NCBI RefSeq assembly: GCF_000197735.1
Contig: NC_014550.1
Coordinates: 868,001 to 932,000, forward strand
Direction: 5' to 3'
DNA length: 64,000 nt
From: Glutamicibacter arilaitensis Re117
GTDB lineage: Bacteria; Actinomycetota; Actinomycetes; Actinomycetales; Micrococcaceae
Part shown: one piece after another, positions 41,814 to 50,445 of the stretch
Layout of the letters: each line of letters starts with the position of its first letter
Position numbering within the stretch: the stretch's first letter is position 1
Translations under genes and position numbers: made by a program
The notes under the pieces: model-generated
Told to the model about the DNA's origin: nothing
Database searches by the model: none
The model's input: the letters and a program-made list of their open reading frames with translations, nothing else

Positions 41814-43262
41814 GGCTCTTCAGGATTGAGAGTGTAACCAAGGCCTAAACCCGCCAGTCTCCAGCAACGACCGTGCGATATAGTGCGTCAGATTCTTGAA
41901 CCCCAACGCGATACCCCGCAAATGCTCTAACCGGCCATTGAGCGCTTCAGTAGGCCCATTTGAACTGCCGACGTGGTCAAAATACGCGAGGATGTCCGTC
42001 TTCCTCCGCCGCAGGGTGCCACCGAGCTTCTTCAGCTCCGGCAACCCCTTCGGGACCTTTGAGCCAACCCCGTTGATCAGTTGCTCCAACGCCCACCGCC
42101 CGATCTCTGGTTTCGGTTGCCGGTAGGCATCCACCATCTTTTGATACACGCTCCAGACCAGTTGAACCGGCTCATACTCCGGCGCCGTAAAAAGGTCCTC
42201 AAGCTTGGCTTTCTGCTTGTCAGTGGCTAAGGACAGCCCCGTGGTCAAGGTCCGACGGCACTTATACAGCGGGTCATCCTTGCGTCCCCGCCGGCCATGC
42301 TGTTCGCGCTGGACCCGCTGCCGGGTTTGATCCAGGGCCTCGGAACCCAATTTGACGACATGGAACGGATCCAAGACCTCCACCGCGTGGGGAAGCTCTT
42401 CGGCAGCTGCGGTTTTGAAGCCGGTGAACCCGTCCATCGCGACCACGTCAATGCCCTGCTTCCACTGGTCGTCTTGTCCGGCCAGCCAGGTCTTGAATAC
42501 GGCTTTGGACCTTCCTGGAACCATATCCAGCAGGCGTGCGGTGCCGGTGCCATCGCGCACGGCGGTGAGATCCACGATGACGGTGACGTATTTGTCGCCG
42601 GTGCGGGTATGCCTCCATACGTGTTCGTCTACGCCTAAGACCTTGACGCCGGAAAACCGTGCAGGGTCATCGATCAGCAGGCGTTGGCCTTCAGCCAGCA
42701 CTGCGTCGTTGGCGGTATTCCAAGTGACGCCGAGGCCTTCGGCGATCCGTGAGACGGAGAGGTGTTGGCAGACCAAACCGTTCAAGGCCCAGGCCAGGCC
42801 GGTCCTGCTGATTTTCTGGCGTTCCGGTGCAGCTCTGGACAGATCTTCACGCCACACCCGTTGGCAGTGGCCGCAGCGGTAGCGTCGGTGTTTGATGACC
42901 AGGACGGTCGGACGCCAACCGAAGGGTTGGTGGGCAAGTCTGCGGGTGACGGTATCCCTCGGTGTTCCTTCGCCCCCGCAGGTGCGGCACCACGGGTTCG
43001 GGGTGGTGACGTGGCAGAGGATCTCGGCTTTCGCTGCGCCCAGGTACTGCCCAATTGCGGTGAGTCCTAAGCCATCAAGTCCGGTGAAAGTGGTGAGGTC
43101 TGGTTCGGTGAAGGTAGAATTGAGCAACGTCGAGGTCTTTCAAGAATGTTTGTGTGGAAACTTCCATTCTTCTGGAAGACCTCGACTTTTTCGCGTTTTG
43201 GCGACATGCCCGGGATCCCGGGTGTTGGTTTTAGGTGGCTACACTCTCAATCCTGAAGAGCC
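41814..43262 (-). mobile_element. ISL3-family insertion sequence 2
   Basis: 1449 bp, the same length and ends (GGCTCTTCAGGATTGAG...GTGTA) as copy 1, inverted relative to it. The flanking 8-mers CGATTCAT and TCTTTAGT differ, so no target duplication survives. The right flank opens into the 3' end of an otherwise missing gene. Confidence 0.93.
41820..43127 (-). CDS. ISL3-family transposase (copy 2)
   Basis: 435 residues, intact, colinear with the copy at 27.6 kb but with scattered substitutions throughout (about one residue in ten by eye). Zinc-finger region PWCRTCGGEGTPRD and YRCGHCQRVW, catalytic VLGVDEHVWRH, and GPTEALNGRLEHLRGIALGF at the C-terminus. TTG start. Confidence 0.92.
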   Translation of the reverse strand: MLNSTFTEPDLTTFTGLDGLGLTAIGQYLGAAKAEILCHVTTPNPWCRTCGGEGTPRDTVTRRLAHQPFGWRPTVLVIKHRRYRCGHCQRVWREDLSRAAPERQKISRTGLAWALNGLVCQHLSVSRIAEGLGVTWNTANDAVLAEGQRLLIDDPARFSGVKVLGVDEHVWRHTRTGDKYVTVIVDLTAVRDGTGTARLLDMVPGRSKAVFKTWLAGQDDQWKQGIDVVAMDGFTGFKTAAAEELPHAVEVLDPFHVVKLGSEALDQTRQRVQREQHGRRGRKDDPLYKCRRTLTTGLSLATDKQKAKLEDLFTAPEYEPVQLVWSVYQKMVDAYRQPKPEIGRWALEQLINGVGSKVPKGLPELKKLGGTLRRRKTDILAYFDHVGSSNGPTEALNGRLEHLRGIALGFKNLTHYIARSLLETGGFRPWLHSQS

Positions 43263-43408
43263 TCTTTAGTGGACGCAACAATGAATTTGCCTTAGGCGTG
43301 ACGGCCAAGGTGACGAGTTCCAAGATCCCTCAATGGCTGAATAAGAACGCTTCGCAGAAAACGTGGAAGACTTTTGCCTACAGGATTGCTAGAGAAGCGA
43401 ATAGGTAG
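43263..43408 (+). pseudogene. 3' fragment of an unknown gene cut by ISL3 copy 2
   Basis: The frame is open from the end of the insertion sequence for 47 codons (FSGRNNEFALGVTAKV, IPQWLNKNASQKTWKT, FAYRIAREANR, stop). It looks like a genuine basic C-terminal domain. The matching 5' part is not on the other side of the element. The basic, Trp/Asn-rich tail would suit a nuclease or toxin-type C-terminus, but that is a guess. Confidence 0.5.
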
Positions 43409-43618
43409 GCCAAGAAGCAGCCTAAGATCGCATATTTAGCGCCTCATGAGGTGGCGGGATTGCCAAAGCAGACTCGCCGCCTCTGCTTATAAGAATAAGG
43501 GTTTGTTAAATGTCGGCGATTCGCTGCCACGTCGAGTAGATTGATCTTGACTCCTGTTCTAAACAGGGTTGTACGACCATACCAACAATGGGTATACGGA
43601 CCACTAGCAGAGGCTGCG

Positions 43619-44029
43619 ATGCGCGAAACTGAACTAAAAATTTCCAGAATAATTATCAATTCATTATTATTCTCAATTTTAATCCCATTGCTAGTTGTCA
43701 TCGCTTCTCTGCTTGACCCCCAGTACAATTCAATCTCCCAAGCATTTTTGGGATATTTAGCATTCTATGCACCTTTCTCACTCCTTGGATCCGTTGCCTT
43801 GTCTGTAGTTTCTGTCTTGGTCTTCATTTTAGGGATGAAGCGGTGGAGGGCTTCCCGCAGCGTTCTTGCATCTTTTGTAGCTGTATCCACAGTTGGCCTA
43901 CTTACAGCGCTTGCAGTTGGACAATTTCAGGAGTTGGATATTTTAAGCGTTGTCATTGCAGGGACTTGCCTAGGTTCGTTAGTCGGCCCTATCGGATCTT
44001 TGGCGTACAAAGATTCCCATCTAATGTGA
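43619..44029 (+). CDS. Hypothetical four-helix membrane protein
   Basis: 136 residues from ATG 43619, which has AGAGG 5 bases upstream; the frame is open upstream but without a ribosome site. Four hydrophobic segments: IIINSLLFSILIPLLVVIA, FLGYLAFYAPFSLLGSVALS joined to VVSVLVFILGM, VLASFVAVSTVGLLTALAV and LSVVIAGTCLGSLVGPIGSL. Low GC for this genome. It lies downstream of the truncated fragment at 43.3 kb on the same strand. No family recognised. Confidence 0.6.
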   Translation: MRETELKISRIIINSLLFSILIPLLVVIASLLDPQYNSISQAFLGYLAFYAPFSLLGSVALSVVSVLVFILGMKRWRASRSVLASFVAVSTVGLLTALAVGQFQELDILSVVIAGTCLGSLVGPIGSLAYKDSHLM

Positions 44030-44343
44030 CGTTACGTCTGAGTTCCATGTGACATCGTGGGCCTCCTCGTTGTTACACGGTAGTTCAGACGTGAGTTAAG
44101 GGGGCAGGCAAAATAGTGGAAAACAGGATCAGCCGTTTCTAAACGGTCGTTTTTTGATTCAGTGTCTTTATGCGCTTGAAAAATTTCGTATTCATCGTTT
44201 TCTGCAAAGGGTTTTCGGCATCCGTTGTCTGCGCGGCAGCCACGTAACCGCGAATCAGCTCGTGGTCTTATCCATCCTTTACACTCGTCTCCCTACGCCA
44301 ACGAAAACTGCCCGGGTTAAGGTGCCGAACTAGGTCCTTTGAT
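44030..44343. other. Gene-free stretch
   Basis: No coding, repeat or RNA seen, apart from the left 8-bp duplication of ISL3 element 3 at its end (44336-44343, CCTTTGAT). Confidence 0.4.
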
Positions 44344-45759
44344 GGCTCTTCGAGTTTAAGCGTGGTGCAGGATGCTCAGCACGGCCGTAGCCCCGCCGTG
44401 TATAACAATATCCTGACCCGGTAATGACCATGATTCCGATAACCCCGACCGATCCGTTTCAAGTTCTTCGCCGTCAGGTTCGCCGCCTCGCTCCGAGCAT
44501 TCGTCAACCGCGTACGAATGAACACCAGCAACTCGCGCCTCCACGCAGTCAGCGTCCGGAACAACGACTTCGCTTCCACCATTTTCGTTGCCTTCACCGA
44601 TTTCTCCAGCACCGCCCACCTCGATTGAAAATCATGGATATCCCTGGTTTTCAACAGCTCCCGCACGTGTTCCTTAATCCCATAAATCACGCCCAGCTCA
44701 GGATCTGCTTCAAGGATCAACTTCAGCCGCTCAACTTGCCTAATCGACAAGTTCTCCAAATTGCAGGTCAACAGTTTCCGATACTTGTAGGCCGGATCAG
44801 CGGCCCTTCCTCGGCGCTGGAGCACCTCGTGGGAGCGACGCCGGCGCACCTGAGTAATCATGAGATTCGCCCGCTGAATGACATGAAAATGGTCCACGCT
44901 GATCTTTGCTTTCGGCAGGTTCTCCCGCACCGCTTTGCGGAACTCAGCAGACATGTCAATGGCCACGTACTGTACTCGTTGACGCCAGTACCGTGGCCGG
45001 GACTTCAACCACTTCTTCACCGCTGCACAGCGTCGTCCGTCCACAATATCTAGAATTTTTCCGGTATCCAGGTCGGTGAAGACAATAGACCACGGCTCAA
45101 TACGGACCACTTTCCCGGTGCGGCCGCGTGCGTAGCGGACCTTACGAAAACGGTGCTCATCAATACCGAGACGGCGGATGAACATGCGGTCCACGTTGCC
45201 TACAAGCTCACCGACCATGTTCACTCTTGCCATCACGGTTGGCCAGGAAACTTGGTACGCAGAAGCGACCCTGGACACGGCTCGCAGTTCGCAGCTCATC
45301 TCGTCCACGAGCTTTTGAGAGAGCCTGGTAGTGATTCTGGCCCTCAACGGTAGCTGTTCGGTGGTTTGCACGAACGAGCGGCGTTCGCAGGCGGTCTCTT
45401 GGCAGGCCATCCGGCGTTTGCGCACCAGGACCTTAATGTCGTTGCCACCGGTTGGGAGGTCTTTGACCCGGTGCACTGGTCTGGCGTGGATGCGGGTGGT
45501 GATCACCCCACAAGTTGGACAGGCTGCCTCTGTGGCTTTGGGCTCGATAAGGACTTGTCGTCCGGCTGGTTCTTGGGTTGCGTCGATGACGCGGTAGTCA
45601 GTGAGGTTGAGAAGAATCGACGCAGCGTCGTTTCCACCGGTATCCTTAAACACGGCTCGTAGTTCCTTGCTGATGGTTTGTCTAGACAACATCCATTTTC
45701 GCAGAGGACTGCGGGCCTTACTTATTTTTCGGGCTCACCACGCTAAAACTTGAAGAGCC
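44344..45759 (-). mobile_element. ISL3-family insertion sequence 3 (different subgroup)
   Basis: 1416 bp. Ends GGCTCTTCGAGTTT and GGCTCTTCAAGTTT continue to AGCGTGGTG (about 24 bp, two mismatches). Perfect 8-bp direct repeats CCTTTGAT lie at 44336-44343 and 45760-45767. It is distinct in sequence from copies 1 and 2. Confidence 0.95.
44376..45692 (-). CDS. ISL3-family transposase (element 3)
   Basis: 438 residues. N-terminal Cys pairs (AACPTCGVITTRIHARPVH and CQETACERRSF), HTH-like region VSRVASAYQVSWPTVMARV. Catalytic RLGIDEHRFRKVRYARG (Asp), VQYVAIDMSAEFRKAV with VDHFHVIQ (Asp), and C-terminal RSEAANLTAKNLKRIGRGYRN (Glu). Intact frame. Confidence 0.92.
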   Translation of the reverse strand: MLSRQTISKELRAVFKDTGGNDAASILLNLTDYRVIDATQEPAGRQVLIEPKATEAACPTCGVITTRIHARPVHRVKDLPTGGNDIKVLVRKRRMACQETACERRSFVQTTEQLPLRARITTRLSQKLVDEMSCELRAVSRVASAYQVSWPTVMARVNMVGELVGNVDRMFIRRLGIDEHRFRKVRYARGRTGKVVRIEPWSIVFTDLDTGKILDIVDGRRCAAVKKWLKSRPRYWRQRVQYVAIDMSAEFRKAVRENLPKAKISVDHFHVIQRANLMITQVRRRRSHEVLQRRGRAADPAYKYRKLLTCNLENLSIRQVERLKLILEADPELGVIYGIKEHVRELLKTRDIHDFQSRWAVLEKSVKATKMVEAKSLFRTLTAWRRELLVFIRTRLTNARSEAANLTAKNLKRIGRGYRNHGHYRVRILLYTAGLRPC

Positions 45760-45780
45760 CCTTTGATAGAGATTCGTGAG

Positions 45781-45823
45781 GAGATGGGCCGGTAATTATT
45801 GCGCCCATCTCTTTATTTTTTCT
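45781..45823 (+). terminator. Intrinsic terminator separated from its gene by ISL3 element 3
   Basis: Stem GAGATGGGC/GCCCATCTC with a 13-base loop, then TTTATTTTTT. On the plus strand the nearest upstream gene is the membrane protein ending at 44029, from which the insertion sequence now separates it. Confidence 0.75.
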
Positions 45824-45957
45824 ATGAAATCAGCAACGATTAGGTGTCTTCTGCTCTCGGTTTCAATGGCCACGGAGCTTTGAGAATAGGGCCGAAGCTA
45901 TATATCAATTGACCTAGCTAAGCGCGAAAGCTGAGAGTGCTGATCTAAGGAAAGATG

Positions 45958-46374
45958 TTAGCGGCGGTCTGGGAAATCGCCTTCGTAGTCATTCCAAGTG
46001 CCTGCCAGCTCCTGCATCGCCCAAAGCTGGTTCTCCACGGGAGCTTCTTTACCCGCAAAGTCCATCACGATGTAGTTGATAACGAACCCGTCCTTTACGG
46101 TAGCCCCATATTCCTCGGCACGCTTTTTGCTCTCAAATCGAAAATAGTCTGCCTCGGCGGTGCTATACGCCTCAACGCAATCGACCGGGGGTGCGCATGC
46201 CGTTTTTGTGATGTCTTCCGGCTGTGTCGTGGCATCCTCAACTCCTTCATTCTCGGAGTTTACGAACGTGTGCAGAGTCAGGTCGCGTTGCGGGTCCAAT
46301 ATGGAACATCCAGCCAATATCGGCATGGTAAGGAGAAGTGCGGCGGAAACGACACTGCTTAAGCGTGAATTCAT
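45958..46374 (-). CDS. Small lipoprotein of unknown function
   Basis: 138 residues. Signal peptide with lipobox ILAGC (Cys23), then a mature domain with two further Cys close together (ACAPPVDCVEAYST) and FRFESKKRAEEYGATVKDG and IVMDFAGKEA segments. The layout suits a small secreted alpha/beta domain stabilised by a disulfide. Neighbour of the resolvase gene but on its own transcript. No family named. Confidence 0.65.
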   Translation of the reverse strand: MNSRLSSVVSAALLLTMPILAGCSILDPQRDLTLHTFVNSENEGVEDATTQPEDITKTACAPPVDCVEAYSTAEADYFRFESKKRAEEYGATVKDGFVINYIVMDFAGKEAPVENQLWAMQELAGTWNDYEGDFPDRR

Positions 46375-46520
46375 TCTTCTACTTTCTCAGCTTTCGCTGG
46401 GTAAAAGAGCTTACTTAGGGATGATTTTATCCAACCAGACAGCAAGATGTTTCGTGGCTTTTCTACGAGATGCAGGGATGGCGAAACCGCTACCGGTTAA
46501 TGGCCAACTAAAGTTATCCA

Positions 46521-47093
46521 TCACAGCTGGTTCTTTTTCGCTTTTCCTAATGCTCTATAGACGGTGCTACGGCTGACGCCAAGAACCTCACCAATTTGAG
46601 TCACTGTCATATCTCGTTGTTCATAGAGTCTTTTGGCAGTGCGCAACTTGTCGGGGGAGAGGGATGCTGGACGGCCTCCAGTGCGGCCGCGGGCACGAGC
46701 TGCTTGTAGCCCGGCGTTGGTGCGTTCGCGAATGAGATCGCGTTCGAACTCAGCGAGGGACGCGAAGATGTTGAACACGAGCCGTCCACCGGAGGAACTG
46801 GTATCGATGCTCTCCTGAAGGGATTTGAATTCGATGCCTCGTTGCTGCAACGCGTCCATATGGTTGATCAGGTGCCGGATGGAGCGTCCGAGACGGTCCA
46901 GGCGCCAGACCACCAGAGTGTCGCCGGGTCGAATCTGGTCCAGGAGCTTATCGAGCTCAGGGCGTGACTCGAGCGCGCCGGATGCGGTGTCGGTGAAGAT
47001 CCGATAGCAGCCAGCTGCACTGAGTGCATCAAGTTGAAGTTGTGCGTCTTGATCCGTGGTGGAGACTCTGGCGTATCCGAGGAGGTGTCCCAT
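46521..47093 (-). CDS. Serine recombinase, Tn3-type resolvase/invertase
   Basis: 190 residues. Catalytic domain LLGYARVSTTDQDAQLQ with the active Ser, GDTLVVWRLDRLGRSIRHL, and GGRLVFNIFASLAEFERDLIRERTNAGLQAAR. A Hin-type HTH follows (DMTVTQIGEVLGVSRSTVYRAL). Start at ATG 47093 (MGHLLGYARVS); TACATT ends 7 bases upstream, so it may be leaderless. It is intact and the only complete recombinase here outside the insertion sequences. It could act on the res-like site at 41.5 kb or on the dispersed dyads; neither is shown. Confidence 0.9.
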   Translation of the reverse strand: MGHLLGYARVSTTDQDAQLQLDALSAAGCYRIFTDTASGALESRPELDKLLDQIRPGDTLVVWRLDRLGRSIRHLINHMDALQQRGIEFKSLQESIDTSSSGGRLVFNIFASLAEFERDLIRERTNAGLQAARARGRTGGRPASLSPDKLRTAKRLYEQRDMTVTQIGEVLGVSRSTVYRALGKAKKNQL

Positions 47094-47282
47094 GAACCTA
47101 AATGTATCAATACTCGTGGAATGGTCACTGTTTCGACGCATAGTTTGTGGCACTGGGTTTTGCGACTAAATGACCTTGAAAATCTGTTGAGTTCTCAACT
47201 GTCGAGGATTTTTAGCCAAGCTGTCAGATCAGCGTGTCATAAACGACCATTTATGATGGACCAAGGACCAGGAGATGACAGC

Positions 47283-47783
47283 ATGGAATTTGGAATACGC
47301 CAGGTTGCTGTCGGCGGGCTGGAACGCGCTGAGCTGATGCAACACCTGGCCCAATCCGGAGTGCAGCTCAATGGCTTTGCCAAACAGCTGCTGGAGCACC
47401 AAATCTTCGATGAGCTGGTGCCAGCCCATAATCTAACCCTGACCAGCCGCAACCTGCAGCAACTGGGTCTGGACGCCGGAGCTACATTGCCGCAGATTTT
47501 TGAGCGTGCGGTCAGTGTCGGATTGAAGTTGTGCCCTGCTTATGCCGGGCCATATCTGCGCCTGGACTTCTTGGATCAAGCCGCTTCCGACGATTCGGTG
47601 CTCAGTGCTGGGAAGAAGCCGGACGGATCGTTGACCATCGCTTCTGCTTCAGTGGGAGACGAAGATTTTCCTCGTGGGTTCTATCTGCGGGTTGTGGATG
47701 AGGTGGCGTGGTTGCGCGGTTATCGCTGCGATGACACCAACGGCTTTGCGTTAGCCGATACCTTTGTTTTCCGGTGCCGTTGA
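47283..47783 (+). CDS. Conserved hypothetical protein, not membrane-bound
   Basis: 166 residues from ATG 47283, with AGGAG 8 bases upstream. An N-terminal helical part (MEFGIRQVAVGGLERAELMQ) is followed by TLTSRNLQQLGLDAGATLPQ, a Cys-containing GLKLCPAYAGPYLRLDFLDQ and an aromatic beta-rich C-terminus (FPRGFYLRVVDEVAWLRGYRCDD). I recall similar uncharacterised proteins in Firmicutes and actinobacteria but no function. Codon use is like the core, so it may mark the right edge of the accessory region. Confidence 0.6.
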   Translation: MEFGIRQVAVGGLERAELMQHLAQSGVQLNGFAKQLLEHQIFDELVPAHNLTLTSRNLQQLGLDAGATLPQIFERAVSVGLKLCPAYAGPYLRLDFLDQAASDDSVLSAGKKPDGSLTIASASVGDEDFPRGFYLRVVDEVAWLRGYRCDDTNGFALADTFVFRCR

Positions 47784-47842
47784 ATTGTAATCAGGGTTTA
47801 GTGGCGTTCGCTACAGGGTTTCTCGTTGGGGATTTCAGCTGG

Positions 47843-47848
47843 TAGAAT
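47843..47848 (+). promoter_or_regulatory. Probable -10 element upstream of rplY
   Basis: TAGAAT about 150 bases before the rplY start codon. The -35 region is poor. This would give a long leader in which no riboswitch was recognised. Confidence 0.3.
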
Positions 47849-47998
47849 TGTGGACTGTGCCCAGGCGAGGGAAACACCAGCAATGGTGGGACCGTTATCG
47901 ACAAGGCCGGAAAAGTTTTCTCATCTCCTAGATGTTGATTGCTTCCCGAGTCCACGCAAGGGCCTAAACGAAGCAATTATTTCCTAAGGAGAATTATC

Positions 47999-48283
47999 AT
48001 GGCATCTGTCAACCTTGACGCCGTTGTACGTAGCGATTTCGGCAAGGGCGCTGCTCGCCAGGCTCGCCGCGACGGCCAGATCCCAGCAGTTGTCTACGGT
48101 GCAGGCTCCGAGCCACAGCACGTCCTGCTTCCAGCACGCGAAACCACCTTGGCCGTTCGCGACCGCGGTGTTGAGCTGGTTCTGAACATCGAGGGCAAGA
48201 CCGTAAAGACCACCATCAAGGACATCCAGATTCACGCGCTGAACCGCACCGTGGATCACATGGACCTGATCATCGCTGCCTAA
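47999..48283 (+). CDS. rplY: Ribosomal protein bL25, short form
   Basis: 94 residues beginning MASVNLDAVVRSDFGKGAAR, with the 5S rRNA-binding beta-barrel pattern GQIPAVVYGAG, VELVLNIEGKTVKTTIKDIQ and NRTVDHMDLI. AAGGAG lies 7 bases upstream. It ends after the N-terminal domain, like the E. coli protein. Many actinobacteria carry the roughly 200-residue Ctc form with an extra C-terminal domain, which is absent here. pth follows 30 bases later. Confidence 0.92.
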   Translation: MASVNLDAVVRSDFGKGAARQARRDGQIPAVVYGAGSEPQHVLLPARETTLAVRDRGVELVLNIEGKTVKTTIKDIQIHALNRTVDHMDLIIAA

Positions 48284-48313
48284 TTCCAGCGAACTAGGTT
48301 TTAGCTGAGCATC

Positions 48314-48895
48314 ATGAGTGATGGCACTTGGCTCGTAGCCGGACTCGGGAACCCCGGGGCCGGCTACGCTGGCAATAGGCACAATATTGGGCAGATGGTG
48401 CTCGATGAGCTGGCCCAACGGGTCGGCTCCAAATTCAAGACCCACGCCTCACGGTCGCAGATCGTAGAGGGGCGCATGGGTGTTGGCGGACCGCGCATCG
48501 TGCTGGCCAAGCCGACGGTCTTCATGAACCTTTCGGGCGGGCCAGTGGCCAACGCGGCGAAATTCTTCGGCATTGGTGTCGATCGCCTGATTGTGGTGCA
48601 TGACGAGATCGATATTCCCTTCGACACCATCAAGCTCAAGCGAGGTGGCGGCGAAGGCGGACATAATGGCCTGCGCGATATCTCCAAGGCCATGGGGTCC
48701 AAGGACTATCTGCGCGTCCGTGCCGGCGTTGGGCGTCCACCCGGCCGCATGGATACCGCCAAATGGGTTTTGCAGGACTTTTCCAAAGCTGAAAAAGCGG
48801 ATCTTCCGTTTCTGATCGACAATTGCGCGGATGCCGTGGAATTGCTGATGACCTCAGGTTTGGAAGCGGCCCAGGCTAAATTCCATACCAGCTGA
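48314..48895 (+). CDS. pth: Peptidyl-tRNA hydrolase
   Basis: 193 residues. Recycles peptidyl-tRNA dropped from ribosomes. WLVAGLGNPGAGYAGNRHNIG carries the catalytic Asn and His. VFMNLSGGPV, the Asp of VVHDEIDIPF and GGGEGGHNGLRDI complete the active-site blocks. Normal length. Follows rplY in the conserved order. Confidence 0.95.
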   Translation: MSDGTWLVAGLGNPGAGYAGNRHNIGQMVLDELAQRVGSKFKTHASRSQIVEGRMGVGGPRIVLAKPTVFMNLSGGPVANAAKFFGIGVDRLIVVHDEIDIPFDTIKLKRGGGEGGHNGLRDISKAMGSKDYLRVRAGVGRPPGRMDTAKWVLQDFSKAEKADLPFLIDNCADAVELLMTSGLEAAQAKFHTS

Positions 48896-49143
48896 CTGTT
48901 CCCACCACGGGGCTGCATTGAAGCAAAGTGAGGGCTGTTGTGAACTGAGCGAGTTCGCAACGGTCCTCAACTTTTTTAAATTAGGAAAGCTATGGAGCGA
49001 GGCGTTCCTTACTAAGGCCTAACTTAGATGTGCTTCGAGGCCCAGAGTGGAATAATTACCCAATGTACCCCTTGCCTAATAGGGCTGTGGCCTTTGATTG
49101 CCATAGCTGGACAGGCATCCATGATAATTATTCGGAGGCCCAC

Positions 49144-50445
49144 GTGCACACGATGACCGGTCACCAAGAAGCCCTTGAAGCGCTGACTGCTAAAGAAGTT
49201 GCGCGCATCAAGGCCGACTTTGAGATTCTGGACCACCAAGTCAACGGAGTTGACGTTGTGTACCTGGACTCCGGTGCCACCAGCCAGAAGCCGCGCTGCG
49301 TCTACGAAGCGGAGCAGCACTACTACGAGAACGCCAACGCCGCTGTTCACCGTGGGGCGCATTCATTGGCCGTTGAAGCCACCGAGATCTATGAAGAAGC
49401 CCGCGAGAAGGTAGCCAAGTTCATCGGTGCACGTACCAATGAACTTGTCTGGACCGCGAATGCCACCGAAGCGCTGAACCTGATCAGCTACTCGATGTCC
49501 AACGCCTCGCTGGGTCGCGGGGGAGAAGCCGCAGCGCGCTTCCGCTTAGGGCCAGGCGACGAGATCCTGACCACCGAGCTGGAACATCATGCGAACCTGA
49601 TCCCATGGCAGGAACTGGCCTTCCGCACTGGTGCAACCTTGCGTTACGTGCCGATCACCGAAGACGGGGCACTGCGTTACGACCTGCTCGACGAATTAGT
49701 CAACGAAAACACCAAGCTGGTTGCCTTCACCCACGTTTCCAACGTGCTGGGGACCATCACCGACACCCAGAAGTTCGTTGACGCCGCCCGCAAGGTTGGC
49801 GCCCTGACGGTGCTGGACGGGTGCCAGTCGGTGCCGCACCTGCCGGTAGACGTTAAAGCCCTGGACGTGGATTTCATGGCCTTCTCCGGGCATAAGATGC
49901 TCGGCCCCACCGGCATCGGCGCACTCTACGGGCGCGAAGAACTGCTCAACGCCATGCCGCCTTTCCTCACCGGAGGATCGATGATCACCGTGGTGGACAT
50001 GGAGCATGCAGAGTACATGCCATCGCCGCAGCGTTTTGAAGCCGGCACCCAGCGCATTGCCCAGACCCATGGCCTTGCTACTGCGGTCAGCTACCTTGAT
50101 GAAATCGGCATGGGCCGCATTGCGGCCTGGGAAGAGCACTTGGGGCAGATGCTCTATGAAGGAATCTCGAAAATCGAAGGCGTACGCGTCTTCGGCCCGG
50201 CTAATGCACCGCGCATCGGCACGGTTCCATTTGAAGTCATTGGCGTACACCCGCACGACGTAGGCCAGTACCTAGACTCGCGCGGCATCGCGGTGCGCGT
50301 AGGCCATCACTGTGCCCAGCCATTGCACCGCGCTCTGGGCGTGAATTCCACGACCCGCGCCAGCACCTACCTGTACAACACGGAAGCCGACATCACGGCC
50401 TTGCTAGAGGCCTTGGGCTCCGTGCGCGAATACTTTGGAGTCTAA
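49144..50445 (+). CDS. sufS: Cysteine desulfurase, SufS class
   Basis: 433 residues, PLP-dependent. It takes sulfur from cysteine for Fe-S cluster assembly. VVYLDSGATSQKP at the N-terminus, HRGAHSLAVEAT, and the PLP Lys in DFMAFSGHKMLGPTG (near residue 245). The active Cys is in VRVGHHCAQPLHRALG (near 390). GTG 49144 is chosen because CGGAGG lies 5 bases upstream; ATG 49153 is possible. sufU follows with no gap (TAA then ATG). The main suf operon is not in the window. Confidence 0.94.
   Translation: MHTMTGHQEALEALTAKEVARIKADFEILDHQVNGVDVVYLDSGATSQKPRCVYEAEQHYYENANAAVHRGAHSLAVEATEIYEEAREKVAKFIGARTNELVWTANATEALNLISYSMSNASLGRGGEAAARFRLGPGDEILTTELEHHANLIPWQELAFRTGATLRYVPITEDGALRYDLLDELVNENTKLVAFTHVSNVLGTITDTQKFVDAARKVGALTVLDGCQSVPHLPVDVKALDVDFMAFSGHKMLGPTGIGALYGREELLNAMPPFLTGGSMITVVDMEHAEYMPSPQRFEAGTQRIAQTHGLATAVSYLDEIGMGRIAAWEEHLGQMLYEGISKIEGVRVFGPANAPRIGTVPFEVIGVHPHDVGQYLDSRGIAVRVGHHCAQPLHRALGVNSTTRASTYLYNTEADITALLEALGSVREYFGV

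Noticed and set aside
49009..49027. A DtxR/IdeR iron box upstream of sufS
   Set aside because: The palindrome around AAGGCCTAAC matches the consensus too poorly without insertions.
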